Shown here one piece after another: positions 10,434-21,612 of a DNA stretch of 64,000 bases. The DNA is from Panaeolus papilionaceus (taxonomy: Eukaryota; Basidiomycota; Agaricomycetes; Agaricales). Within the stretch, counting starts at the first letter, position 1, and every line of letters starts with the position of its first letter. Location of the stretch: positions 62,001 through 126,000 of the forward strand of contig JADNRZ010000027.1 in the NCBI GenBank assembly GCA_015501605.1, read 5' to 3'. The notes under the pieces are model-generated. The model did not search any database and was not told where the DNA came from. It saw only the letters and a list, made by a program, of their open reading frames with translations. The position numbers and the translations under genes are program-made.

Positions 10434-11401
10434 TAATGAGGATTGATGGGATTAAATGGGATTAATGACATCACACTAATATTCCTGATCAGGACGAAGA
10501 TTTGATTTGTAAATAGGGGCTCATTTAATCAATGCACAATAACCAGAGCAGATCAGACCACATGAATAGATAGATATAGTGAATACCTTTCTAATGATAT
10601 ATATATACCCCCAAAGGGTGCCAAAAGCGAAGCAATATTGAGGAAATAATTGTAGTAGGGGAAATAGGGGCTGAAAAAGCAAACCTGATCTGCTGGGTTG
10701 CTGGTACAATTTGGCAGATCGGATGGTGGGATCTTATAGAGGCTGTTAATAGCTTTCTAACGATATATAGATCACCCAAAATAATGCCCAGAGCGGTGCA
10801 ATATTGAGCAGGATACTGTTTGGGCCAAAGATAGGGGCTTTTCAAGTGACCCATGTAAAAAAACATTTTTTAAGGGTCGATAGGGATCATATGTGGGAGG
10901 CTGCGTTCAAAATTTCAGCCCAATCGGAGCAGAATTGAGCGTGCTATTTGCGATTTATATTATTTTTTCGATTTATTTTGATTTATCACTGGCTCTGAGA
11001 GTGTATTTCCTTAATTGCTCGCCAACCACTGATCCCCCCACCCCGAAAATACCCATTCCGGGATCCTGATTTTTTTCTCTATGCCCCCATACCCATATCA
11101 TATCTATCTGGCAACATTTCCCCTACCCCCACCCAGCCAGATAAGCCATCAGTCCCTATCTGGTATCCCCCCATCCATCCCCCCTATCCCCAACCCCCTA
11201 CCCATCCTCCTACCCCCGGAATATGACCCATTTCACCCCCTATATACCCCTACCCACCCCCCTACCCATCCCCCACCCCCAGAAATCCCCCCAGCAGTGC
11301 TCCCCAGCCCCCACTGTCTGTGGACAGTCACTGTCCAGCACAGTCTGGACACATGAGTGAGTACTGTCCAAATACAGTCCCCCATACATGAATCTAGCGT
11401 C
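10434..11401 (-). repeat. Right terminal inverted repeat arm
   Basis: Inverted copy of the left arm, nearly identical by eye (for example one extra g in the ctttgggggtata run near 10610). A further diverged copy of the inner segment (gatatatatatgtg, gcaatatttgtggg) lies just inside, at about 10240-10345, and is not matched on the left. Confidence 0.85.
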
Positions 11402-13195
11402 AAAGGGTGATTCCTGCCCTCTCTATGCTCTTGCATATGAAAGGGCAAAATGGTCGTCGCCCCTGCCGATTATGCGATATTGTTGCAATTGCCATCAACC
11501 GCACCCTTTATGTTCCACTCTGTCGCAAAAACATTGCAGGTGCAGACCCAGCAAGTTATGATGCCGCAAAGCTCCCCCTCCGCACTCACCAACGGTTTTT
11601 GGAACAGGCAACTCAGGTTGACATGGCCCCAACTGTAGCTACCAACGGTCGACTTGCCAAGGAGTATGGGATTAAAGGGCTTCCCCTCCTCACCAACCTT
11701 TCCTCGCTGTCATTTCCGAAATCCTTTCCCTACGACTTCATGCATCTGATTTGGGAGAATCTGACGAAGAACCTCATATCATTTTGGACTGGCAACTTCA
11801 AAGAGTTGGACCATTCTGGGTGACAATATGTTATTGCACCTCACATCTGGGAGCAAATTGGCACCGAAACAGCAGAATCACGTTCATCCATACCATCTGC
11901 CTTCAGAGCTGCAGTTCCCAACATTGCCACAAAGCAGTTGCAGTTCACTGCAGAAATGTATGCCAATTGGACATTGTTCATTGCACCGGTTGTCTTACAA
12001 GGTCGATTCCCCCACAAAAAGTTTTATCAGCATTTTATCGATCTCGTCAACCTCCTCAAGCTCTGCCTTGCATATGAGATCACTGATGGAATGTTGGATG
12101 AGATTGAGATAGGGTCTCAAAAATGGGTTCACTGGTATGAAGAGTAAGTCACCTTGTTAGTAATTGGGACAGATTCTGATAGCGCTCACAGGCTATATTA
12201 CGAAAACGACCCAAATCGCCTCTCCGCCTGCCCATTGACCATCCACGCCCTTCTTCACATAGCAGATAGCATTCGCGAGAATGGCCCTGTTTGGGTTTCC
12301 TGGGCCTTTTCTATGGAGAGGCACTGTGGAATCCTCCTTCGTGCAATTCAAAGTTGATGACATCCATATGTATCTCTCAGCGCCTTCATTGCTGCCAAAG
12401 CACAACTCAAAGAGATCTGCCTCAAGTATAACCTCATTGAAGAATTACAATTGTGCCAAAAACCTGTAAAAAATAACAAAACTGTTTGTCCTATGTGTAT
12501 GTAATACTAATCCCAACATCTGCATATTAAGTGACTCATTTTTTACAGACCCTCAATACCAGTTTTCTCTTCCAACGGAGGAAACAATGCTCCCCAAGCC
12601 ACTCCGTAGACACATATGGGCAGCCTTATCAACACAGTTTGATGTGGATTGTAGAGTTGTGAAAGTGATTGTGAAGCTTGATCAACCTGTGGTGCAGCAT
12701 GGACGGGTCATATGCTCAGACAGAGGGGATCTCATACGTGCTTCCGATATGGTTAAAGATGCAGAGGATAGCCGTGATGCATCATATGCTTGGGTGAGTG
12801 ATTGGCTTTCGAGGTCTTGAAATCAGCTAATTACCTTTCTTTCTCCTTTGTTCTTTCAGTATATGCTGCTTGTGGATGTATATGCACATCAGAAGCACCA
12901 AAAACCCAAGTTCGTACCTGAGGAGTACTTCGGCCAACTGAAACACACATTTGCAATTGTTATACCACGTTCAAAACGATTGGGAGTGAAGACACCTACA
13001 ACTGTGGTTTTGGCCTTGATGCAAGAACTCAAGGTTTACCTTCGTACTAATGGACTTTATTACTACAAAAAACGGGGCAGTGAAGAGCTTGTCGACATGA
13101 ACACTGTTAAATGTGTTATTGGGAGAATTCCATGTGCGAAGGGTGAATGGGCAATCATTGACCGATCTGATTTAGCAGGAGTACAAGTCGACTAG
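11402..13195 (+). pseudogene. CACTA (Tnp2-type) transposase, 3' half, broken
   Basis: Continues the gene begun at 3153. The family order is clear: IPALSMLLHMKGQN and PCRLC, then YGIKGLPLLTNLSSLSFP and SFPYDFMHLIWENL. These are followed by SAFRAAVPNIATKQ, YANWTLFIAPVVLQGRF, CPLTIHALLHIADSI and FSMERHCGIL. The C-terminal part reads EEYFGQLKHTFAIVIPRS and ends WAIIDRSDLAGVQVD. Introns are 12144-12191, one ending at 12548, and 12794-12859. Lesions are an in-frame TGA at 11821-11823 and a frameshift with stop near 12355. The first codons at the mariner junction repeat the GDIPA region already present before 5093, in diverged form. The two halves may therefore come from different copies. Confidence 0.85.
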
Positions 13196-13613
13196 TTTGT
13201 TTTAAGTAGATCTCTTTGCTTGGACTTATCTTATCAAGTACGCAAATAGCATTTGTTGGTTGACTATTGATCCCTGTACATGTTTCTTGTGATGAAGCTC
13301 TGACTACCTACAGACTTTGAAGCACAAGGTTAGTAGAAATTTAAACACCTTAACATGATAAATTCAGACGAAAGACTCAAAGAATTTCAGTGGTCTAAGG
13401 CGGAATTCTTATCATTTTCAACATAGGAACTCAATATACCGATAGGTTAAAAATTCACTCCTCATGTATAATAAAATATATTTGATAATCAAAGGTAAAT
13501 TTTTATAATTGATCATATACTGGACGAATTTTAACTTTTGCCCCCATTCTGGCTGGAATTCCTACCTGGCTATTCTCATAGTGGGGGTGATAGGGGTAAG
13601 GCGAGCACAGTGT
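13196..13613. other. Intergenic, AT-rich 3' flank of Tnp2
   Basis: No gene seen. The right end of the CACTA element should fall here. The only tagtg-like end is near 13580 (tcatagtgggg), but I found no matching left terminus. Confidence 0.4.
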
Positions 13614-14742
13614 TGTCGGAAAAATCACGATTTGCATATATACCCTTGCAGTCGCTGACGGGTTTATAGGTGAGGATCAGTCCACTCAGACTGACGAATA
13701 AGTGGTGTATCAGCGGTGTATCAGTGGTGTGTAAGTGACCGTTGGAGCCTAACTGGAAGATACACCTCTATCAATTCGGCCTAGATTACCTATCAGCCCT
13801 GAATATGCCTCGATACGAAGCTGAAAGATATAATATTACCTATCCTGTTGGTATAACTAACCAGTTATATCAACACTGCCCATCACAGATACTTGAATTT
13901 ACTTCGTCTCTGTCATTGCTAAGAGACCGGAAAATCCATCTCGGGGGGCCCCACCAGGCCCCATGGCTGACTCCACTGCTCCATTTTCTTCCCGAGCATT
14001 GCGTCAGGTCGGAGAATATAAAGAACATATAAAGCGACGCTACTCAAGGCTTCAAGTTTCTCAACACATTTTCGCCTAAGTTCATTCAGCTTGGTCTCAG
14101 CTGCCCTCTGAGTCCACAGTAAGTGGAACATCTTTAATTCAGACATGCTACGTTTTCCTATTGACACATGTTTGACTCCTCTCTCCTTCCATGCACTGTC
14201 TCATGCTTGCTATGATATTCCATCGCATCCACAGACCACACAACTGAGCAGCCTTGAACCTTAAAGTTTGACTTGTAGTTACTTGTGGTTTGTGGTCCAC
14301 ATGTCAGCATTATACCTCGTCTTAGACCTAGATATGTATACTCCATTATGATTAGTAGTAGTCCTATCAATCATGTACCTGAACTTGAAAAATGCGAATT
14401 CATTTTTATTAGGACCAGTGTGCCACCAAAGAGAGTGTAAAGGTTTTGATTCAGTAATTGTCAGCATGTAGCAATATTCCCTGCAATGAGTCGCAACATT
14501 CTCTATGCTCTACATAGGCTCTGACTTATGCAAATTCACTTTATCACCAACCAAAATTACGATACAAGTGTATATAGGTATATGGATGAGCATCACCACT
14601 GCTCCACTGCATCCATTGTTTACTCTATATAGGCTCTGACTTACGGAGACGGGGTGGACACACTGGCCGAAATCCTGATGGACTGATACACCTCTATAGA
14701 CACAGTATTCACACGGATACCTTTTTTGTGATTTTTCCGACA
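13614..14742. mobile_element. Non-autonomous Plavaka-family element
   Basis: Starts TGTCGGAAAAATCAC and ends GTGATTTTTCCGACA, the same inverted termini as the complete Plavaka element at 27498-35246. It has the same 2-bp GT duplication (13612-13613 and 14743-14744). About 280 bp at its left end align with 27498-27775, and about 240 bp at its right end align with 35010-35246. Shared features include the ggtgtatcag subterminal repeats and the doubled ctctatataggctctgactta. The roughly 600-bp centre (13900-14500) is not obviously similar to the complete element and shows no transposase. It looks like a deletion/filler derivative that depends on the complete element. Confidence 0.82.
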
Positions 14743-14744
14743 GT

Positions 14745-16055
14745 ATGAGTAATGCTTGTGATGAAGGTGAAGGTGAAATAGGAATATACAAGGAGCATGG
14801 CTTTCGATAAAGGTACGTGGACTTGTCACGAAACACACCATGTCTACTCATTGCCATATTCTGATTATTATCTTGGTTCTTACACTCGAGTCTCCGTAGC
14901 CGGAGTGGTCAAGTCGGGGACGAGCGGGAGAAAATATATACATGGACTATCTAATCTTATGTATAATAAAGATTTGTCTGTGGATAATGATGAAAAACCC
15001 CATAGGTGCACGATGAACGCAGAAATTCCAAAATGAAAGCAGAAGTGGTTAAACGAGCCATGCACCGATGTACTTCAGGTCTGATTGATGTCGTGTTGAA
15101 CAAGGTGACTGTCCCTCGAGATTCAGTACAAAAGTGGTATGCCGCCAATCCACGCCAAAGCGCCCTAGTTTTTATGTGATTGACAACTGGCACCCTTGGA
15201 GTACTTGGAGCGTGTCAGACGGGCAGGTCAGCTTATGAGTTTACGATGAAAGCGAATGTGCACTAGAGGCGAGGGTGGTGGAAATGATTGAGGGATAGCT
15301 TAGTCGATAGTAGGTCCCAATAGAAGCTGCATATACTCGTTGTGTCTGTTGATCCTGTCTGTTCACAGAAATGTAAACGGCGAGAGTATTTTTTTTTATG
15401 CATACCGTGTGGAATAGACAAACGCTGCTCCGGCTCACGACGACGAATTTTAGACCTTGTCAGGGCGCTTCGCGGTTCCCGAAAAGCAACGCAGATGAGC
15501 ACACATCTCATCACGACTATGTGGACCATGGCATGATGTGGACGGAAACACAGATGTCTCAGACCGAAACAAGCTTTCGCGAGTTGTTTGATGAGCACTG
15601 GAAGGTAAATAAATGCATGTCAAGGACATCGTACTTATAACAACCCAATCTCACAGGATGTCGCTCAGGCGTGCAAAATCTACAACACGCATGAATCCGC
15701 AACAGATATCCTCGGCACTCGACGGGCCTCCGGCGCAGCGCCATTGAGTTCAGAAATACATGGGATGCTCGGGAGCGCAAGCCAATCGACAGCTGCATCG
15801 TGATGTCTCCGTTCTGTGAGGATAAGGGGACATGCGCGTGTCATCTGCATTGAGTGACTCAGGAACAAATTGCGCATCTGCGCAAAAACCTTATGATCTC
15901 GGATGAAGGCTTGCGGGAGAAGAGGATGGTTGCAAACGAATTCGGAGATTCAATGAAAGGGATGATAGATGATAGAGCCGCTGAAAATATCTCCTGGTGA
16001 TGAGCCTCGAAAGAGAACTGGAAGTCATATCCTTGGCTTCTGCATTTTACAAGAG
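14745..16055. other. No confident gene; possible exon fragments
   Basis: Plus-strand open reading from about 15398 to 15604 ends in FRELFDEHWK. A plausible 51-bp GT...AG intron (15605-15658) and a further open stretch follow (to about 15800). It resembles a gene fragment, but I recognise no domain and no clear start or stop. The rest is unremarkable. Confidence 0.3.
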
Positions 16056-17700
16056 ATGCGCGGTCCTCATATCCGTTAACACCGCCCTCACATCCCTCTT
16101 CTCCCTCTCCACCACCTATTCCAGGACTTTCAATTTGAACGATGGCAACTCCTACGCTTGGAATAGACCTGCCTAGGAAGCGTATAAGCGACGAGGACCA
16201 TTCTTTCGCGCAGCCAGTTGTGGTATTGATTTCACGTACTTCTCCTTCTGACTCGTAAATTCTCTCAGCCCACCGACCAGCACCGCTTCCTTTACCGTTT
16301 TTGCCTCGTTCCGAGTCTTGCTCAGAGTAAGCAACAGCCGTCATATTTGTTGATGGACGAGCGGGTGATATAGGTGATGATGCTGATGTTGAAGTGAGGG
16401 ATGATGAGGCAGCGTGAGTGCAGGTAAAACGGTGTATGAGGGACCAGAAGGATCAGATGGAGTGAGGGAAAGAACAGTCGACCATAACGCGCCTAGGTGA
16501 TACTTCACGTTCACTCCCCTTCCCTTCACCTTAACCCGGCTCGTGCTCTCATCAACGTCAACATCTCTAGACGTTTCCTTCCCTCGTCTCCTCTCTCCCT
16601 TTCAGTTTTCCTATCCCGTCATCTCTCGCTAACGACCTCCCGCTCCACAGCGCCACTCATCATTTGCACCAACGTCAAACTACCCACTTCACTCTCAATC
16701 CCCGTGAATCGCGAGATTTAGGTTGTCATCGTGACAGGTGATAATTACAGGAGCGCAGCTTGCCGCTTTGAGAGGTTTTGCGTGGCGATACTGGTGGATC
16801 TGCGGCGTGTGGTGGATGGAGGAAGAGTGCGAGCGCCGGCGTTGAGACTGGTGCTGGAGTTGCGGGCGCACGAGGTGGCAGGGTTACAAGATCAAAGTGC
16901 GTCGACGGAAGCAGAGGCTTTCGAATTCCCATTCACCACCCTCGCGGAATCTCACTTCTTCAGATCTTCCTTCAATCCTCGATGATCAATCTGTTCTCTG
17001 CATCTCCCCTCATTTCTTCTACGACACTTTTAACGACGAGAACACCCATAACTGCCCTTTGGTTGCATCCACAGACGTGGTAGGATCAAACATGGTAGGA
17101 ACAATATGAGCTGTTATATTGACTGCAAACCAGCCCGCAGGATAATTTACGAGTATGGAGGTTGAGGATATTGGACAGTGATGATGAGGGGCACCGGATG
17201 TGCGATGGTGGGTGTGGAGCTGAAGCAGCAGTTGGACCAGACGATGGGATGGGGATATATAGCCAAATTCCTTGCACCGGGCGCGACTAGCTATAACACG
17301 AAGGTGTGAAGAGTAGGGTGAAAGTAGAACATCGAGACCGGACGCCTGAAGAGACCAAGGGGTACAGAGAGCGTTCCTGAAGGGAGTATGGGGTTAGACA
17401 GCCGCACAAGGAGGGGACAACCTCATAGCAGAGATTGGCGCGACGAGGTTAAGAGACTCAGACTGCCTATGTCGCCGTTGATCGCTTGCTTCACTTCCTC
17501 CAAGTATTGTACCTAGTGCACCGGGACGCCACGTACTCCCCACTTTCCCTAAATGGTACTGATCGTTAAAAATTCCAGGGAAAGCGGTATGACATGGTCG
17601 TGAGCCGAGGGTAGAGAGGGACGACAGGACGACTCGTGGTGTAAGTGTAGGATTAGATGCGCACATCATGTAGATTAAAGCGCGAAAGGAATGATATTTA
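16056..17700 (-). repeat. V1 block (minus-strand Ser/Pro-rich gene remnant)
   Basis: Closest to V3 at 41740-44470; both share gagatttaggttgtc near 16710 and 43525, and a segment ending in cgcgactagctata near 17295 and 44092. On the minus strand, patches of Pro/Ser/Thr-rich coding such as VLPALTLPHHPS (16341-16529) alternate with short charged stretches and possible splice sites. No continuous gene could be assembled. Confidence 0.5.
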
Positions 17701-20700
17701 TTGAATCTAAATACACTGAAAGCGTTGAAGATACGTCAGAACCAGCTCAGTTAAAATAAAAGCTGGATAAACGACTCACGTATATATTTAATCAAACCCT
17801 TTGGAAATCAGAAAAAAACGACCAACCCAGTGCCTCCAGACAGAACGAATCTGATCCAGAGTCAGTCCCGAACACCTAAGAACCTCAGCAAAATATTACT
17901 CGCAGATACATCCCGCACAAATGAGTCATAATGTCTGCAACCCATGATGACGGCTCGCCCAAAGTTCCCATCATAATCCAACTTCGCCATCCTCTCTCCC
18001 CGCCTCTCTACTACCCCAAACGTATCCATCCACATCCCAACCATCTTTCCACTCGCACCCCCAACAGTAATCGTACTCAGAGTGATCATAACTCCCATCG
18101 TGGTTATCACTCCCACTTCTCTCTGACCTCGACCCTGAACCCAATCCGACAATCCGCCGACCTTCAACAACGATGCTTCCTGGACCGTCAGCGACACCTA
18201 GAGCCAACAAAAGTGAATGAAAGGCAGGATACGACGACAATGTTCCTCTTACAAAAGGAGTGAGGTCCACCTGTGGATCCAGGCTTCTGGTAGAGGCCAA
18301 AGTGGCTGCGACGCCAACGTCACCCCGCCATCAGCTTCTTCTCCCAAAGGCAACATCACACTCTTTCAACTCTCGACTGAGCGGTGTGGAGTATTGACCT
18401 CACTGTTGCGTTGACCAAACCGACAACATGACCATGTCCTCTGGTCATGGTATAGCGGTAGTGGGAGGGGAGAAAAAATCTATAACGAAAATTAATGACG
18501 TGGCAGGCGTGTTGTCGTTGTCGGAGGGGATGAGGTTTGTGATCACCACTTCTTATCGTGCTGGCGGGTCGTTATCCAACCTAGAGATCACAGGTAAGAA
18601 TCGTAAGTCATTTGGGGACGTCAGAAGGGTAATAGTAGCCAGTACTTACAGAAATTGAGTGCACGATCACAAGTTGGGGGTTGAAAGAAGTATAATCGGA
18701 ATGGGCCGGCGTAGTAGCCATCGTTTGTGGAATTGAGACACCGGAGTATACTTGAGCTAGACAGAGGTATAGAAGCTACGCTGAGGTAGGAAAGAAAATA
18801 GGGCGGGGATAAAAATTTTAAGAAACTCTGGGGAGGGTATCCATCTTCTAGTTTCCCCGACGACGATAATCCACTGCTAATAGGCATATATGCTACCAAT
18901 ACAACTGCAGCTCGCCCGATGCTTTCACCCCGCGTTTTCCTCATGCCAAGCAACAATTATCAGTGCAGAAAAATCCTTCGGTGCCGCTCGTCCTTCTCGT
19001 CGAATTTGAACGATGGCGCCTCATATAGGCGCTAAACCCCTCATTGAGAAGGTGTGACTGAGGACAATGTCTCCTTTTGCTGATCCACCAGCGCCGAGCG
19101 GTGATGTTCTCGTTTCTCTCTCTCTCTCTCTCGTTTCCTCCCCCCTCTAGGTTTGACTACCCTCTCCTCAGCTCAACCCAGCCTCCTTCACCCTCTCTTT
19201 CCTGGTCTTCTCCTCGTTCTTCCTGATGATACGGACTGGTCATCGTATTTGTTGATACCAGAGCAGGCGATACAGGTAAAGGTGGTGGTGTTGAAGTCAG
19301 AGGTAATGCAGCTGATATTGAAGTTGGAAGCGGCGCGGGTGCAGGTAAAAAGGTGCATGAGGGACCAGAAGGATGGAACGAAGTGAGGGAATAGCAGCTG
19401 ACTTTGACACGTCCTGATGATATTTCACACTTTCTCCTTCCCTTCCCTTCAACCCCGCTCATGTCGCTGTTCTCGTCGACGTCCGTGCTCAACAACAGCA
19501 TAGACACCTCCTCCATCTCTTCCCTCCCCTTCAGTTCTTCCATCCCGTTCTCCCGTTCTCCCCTCCCTGTCCACTCCCCGCAACAACCTCTCTTCCATAT
19601 CCCCACTCATCATTCCCACCAACGCCAGACTGCCCGCTTCCCTCATGATCTCCTCTATTGGCGATATCGCACAGCGACAGTCAAGGATTGTCCAGAGTCC
19701 GACATCGTTCTGTGGGTTTTTCGCAAGGGTTTGTTTGAGCTTAGGGGATGTGCAGTGGTACTAGACGTGGGTGGACGAGGAAAGAGAGTGGTGCGGGATG
19801 CTGCTGCGGGTGGATGCAGGATATGGGATACGGGATACGGGATTTGAATGGGCCGGTGAAAGCAGAGGCGGACGTTTTTAGCTTTCCACATCCCGACACT
19901 GGCACAATCCTCCTCCCTCACATTCTCCACGCGTTGTTCCCACCGCACCTCATTCTTCCATGAGGACTCGTACACCTGAAGGCGGGACTTTATGAGGTGG
20001 AAGAGATGCAGCTGGGGCGGTGGTCCCCGCGTGTGTCGTTGAAGGGTTCTAGGCACGGGCAGAGAGGAGACGGGTGGAGTTGAAGGAGACCCAGTAGAAG
20101 TACTGATTGCAGGACAACTTGAGGTGCTGATGACGAGAGCAATAGTGGCCGATGAAAGCGTAGAACGTAATGGTGATGAGCGGTATGCATTAATGGGTGT
20201 GTTTGAAGCTGGAGTTGGAGCTGGAGTGGATGACGGGGTGGGGATTTACTATACAGGCTCCCTCCTACTTGATCTCCCACGAAGAGCGTGAATGGAGGGT
20301 GAAATTGTGACTGTGCTCCAGAAGAGGCAGGGCGAGTGGACCATGGAGTGTTGCTGAAGCATCGTGCTCCAAAGACGCAGATGTTGATGAGATTGTCATA
20401 AATGAGTCGGCGCTATGAGAATAAGAGGACCGGGGGGACTGTAGTTATCCTCCATGAGACGAGCACGGATTAGGCAGGGGTCAGTCCCACCACTGCTCCT
20501 TCTTCAACTCCTCTGGTAGTTGTTTCAGTAGCACCTGGACGTCACATATGCGCCACTTTGGCGAGCCCAGACCTCGTTGATACCAGTCGTTAACATGGTG
20601 GATGATTTCCGAGGACAGGATGACATGGTCGTGTCTGGAGAATACCCTGAGTCGGAAATAAGGGATAGCAGACGGGAACTCGTGGGGTATATGAGGGTTT

Positions 20701-21200
20701 ATGGTAGGGTTTTATGTTCACTCCACAGACAGTTAAAACACGGAAAGAAAATAGAATTGTTTTGTCTAAAAACACTGGGAGCGTTGAAACTGCGTCAGAG
20801 CCAGGTCAGGGAAAGAAAAATGGAGATCATTCACTCACATATATGACGTCCAAACCCTTTTAAAAGAGAAGATACAACCCAGCGACCTGAAACGGGGTGT
20901 TGGTGGTGGTCAATAATGAGGGGAGATGTGACGCCACTAGTCAAAGTTGAGATTTCCAAATTTGGGGATGAGGTGAATGGCACGTGCGCGGTTTTGCTTT
21001 GGCGCGTCACCGCACACAGGGGCTTGGATTTAAATTTGAGCGTCTTAGCTGTGAAGTCAGGGGAGCGGACGCTTATTCATGCGATAGTGAATGGTTTTGT
21101 ATATTTGGAGCCCATAGGGTTTGGCAATGTGTGATATCATGGATCTGTAATCGCTTTCTGCGGCATGTCAATCCTTAAAGCTGCGTCGAAGGCTTGAAGA
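17700..21200 (-). pseudogene. U1 block: minus-strand Ser/Pro-rich orphan gene, broken
   Basis: Best-preserved copy of the minus-strand companion gene. Recognisable pieces in transcription order follow. A helical segment (EIIHRVNDWYQRGLGSPKW in sister copies) is at about 20590. There is a Ser/Pro-rich stretch (20280-19990). The piece containing VREEDCASVGMWKAKNV is at 19655-20056. A charged piece (GSLALVGMMSGDMEERLLRG) and a Pro/Ser/Thr linker (PLTSTPPPLPVSPALVSTN) lie at 19157-19646. The last exon is at 17862-18300 (ASGKMVGMWMDTFGVVERR, then GRAVIMGCRHYDSFVRD). In this copy the front of the last exon (GVADGPGSIVVEGRRIVG) is in a different frame from its end, so a frameshift is present. I do not recognise a family; charged and low-complexity parts suggest a nuclear or cytosolic protein. 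Confidence 0.45.
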
Positions 21201-21612
21201 CTGCCTTCGATTTATACATCGCTGGAAGTGCACCAATTTTATCACTTGATATCGAGTTATTATCGGTAAAAATTGAGGGAAAACAAGTTCCAAATCATCA
21301 AAGATTAATAAAGATATGCAATACCGTACTTGGTCGTCGATGCTGACCTATTTCCGTCTTCAAAGGTGAGGATGATGAATGACATGTTGATTGTCACATG
21401 GCACTATCCCAATTACAATCTCTCTGTCAACAGGAACATAGAAATTCAATTGCTTGTCGCACCAATCATATCTCGTTGATTGACAAAAATAGATATCCTG
21501 GAAGCCACCTCGTGCATATACATAGTCAGACTCGCCAAATTCGGTCACTTCTCGCACATCCAGCTTGACTTTGACTCACCAAGTCTCCTTCTTCACTTGC
21601 TAATACCTCTCA

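Larger units (their letters stand above)
5100..11401 (+). mobile_element. Tc1/mariner-like element with about 967-bp terminal inverted repeats
   Basis: The ends are near-perfect inverted repeats starting GACGCTAGATTCATG. The left arm is 5100-5175 plus 6429-7319 (split by a nested element); the right arm is 10434-11401. The middle holds a DDE transposase gene (7436-8529, plus) and a convergent accessory gene (8649-10026, minus). The left flank is TA (5098-5099); the right flank is AA (11402-11403), where a mariner-type TA duplication would be expected, so one base may have changed. The insertion lies in the Tnp2 gene at the GDIPA codons. Such long arms are unusual for Tc1/mariner elements. Their near-identity suggests recent homogenisation. 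Without the nested insertion the element would be about 5.05 kb. Confidence 0.82.

Noticed and set aside
13614..13895. Read at first as a solo LTR (TG start, dispersed copies)
   Set aside because: The far ends at 14742 and 35246 carry the exact inverted terminus and GT duplications, and the F-box gene rejoins across the element. These are TIR ends of a DNA transposon.
14870..14940. tRNA-like gtagccggagtggtcaag stretch
   Set aside because: No matching T-loop, anticodon stem or acceptor pairing nearby.
19105..19140. (ct)n run and ccacca run at 5485 as possible functional elements
   Set aside because: Simple sequence repeats; the (ct)n run recurs at 37215 only because the U block is duplicated.
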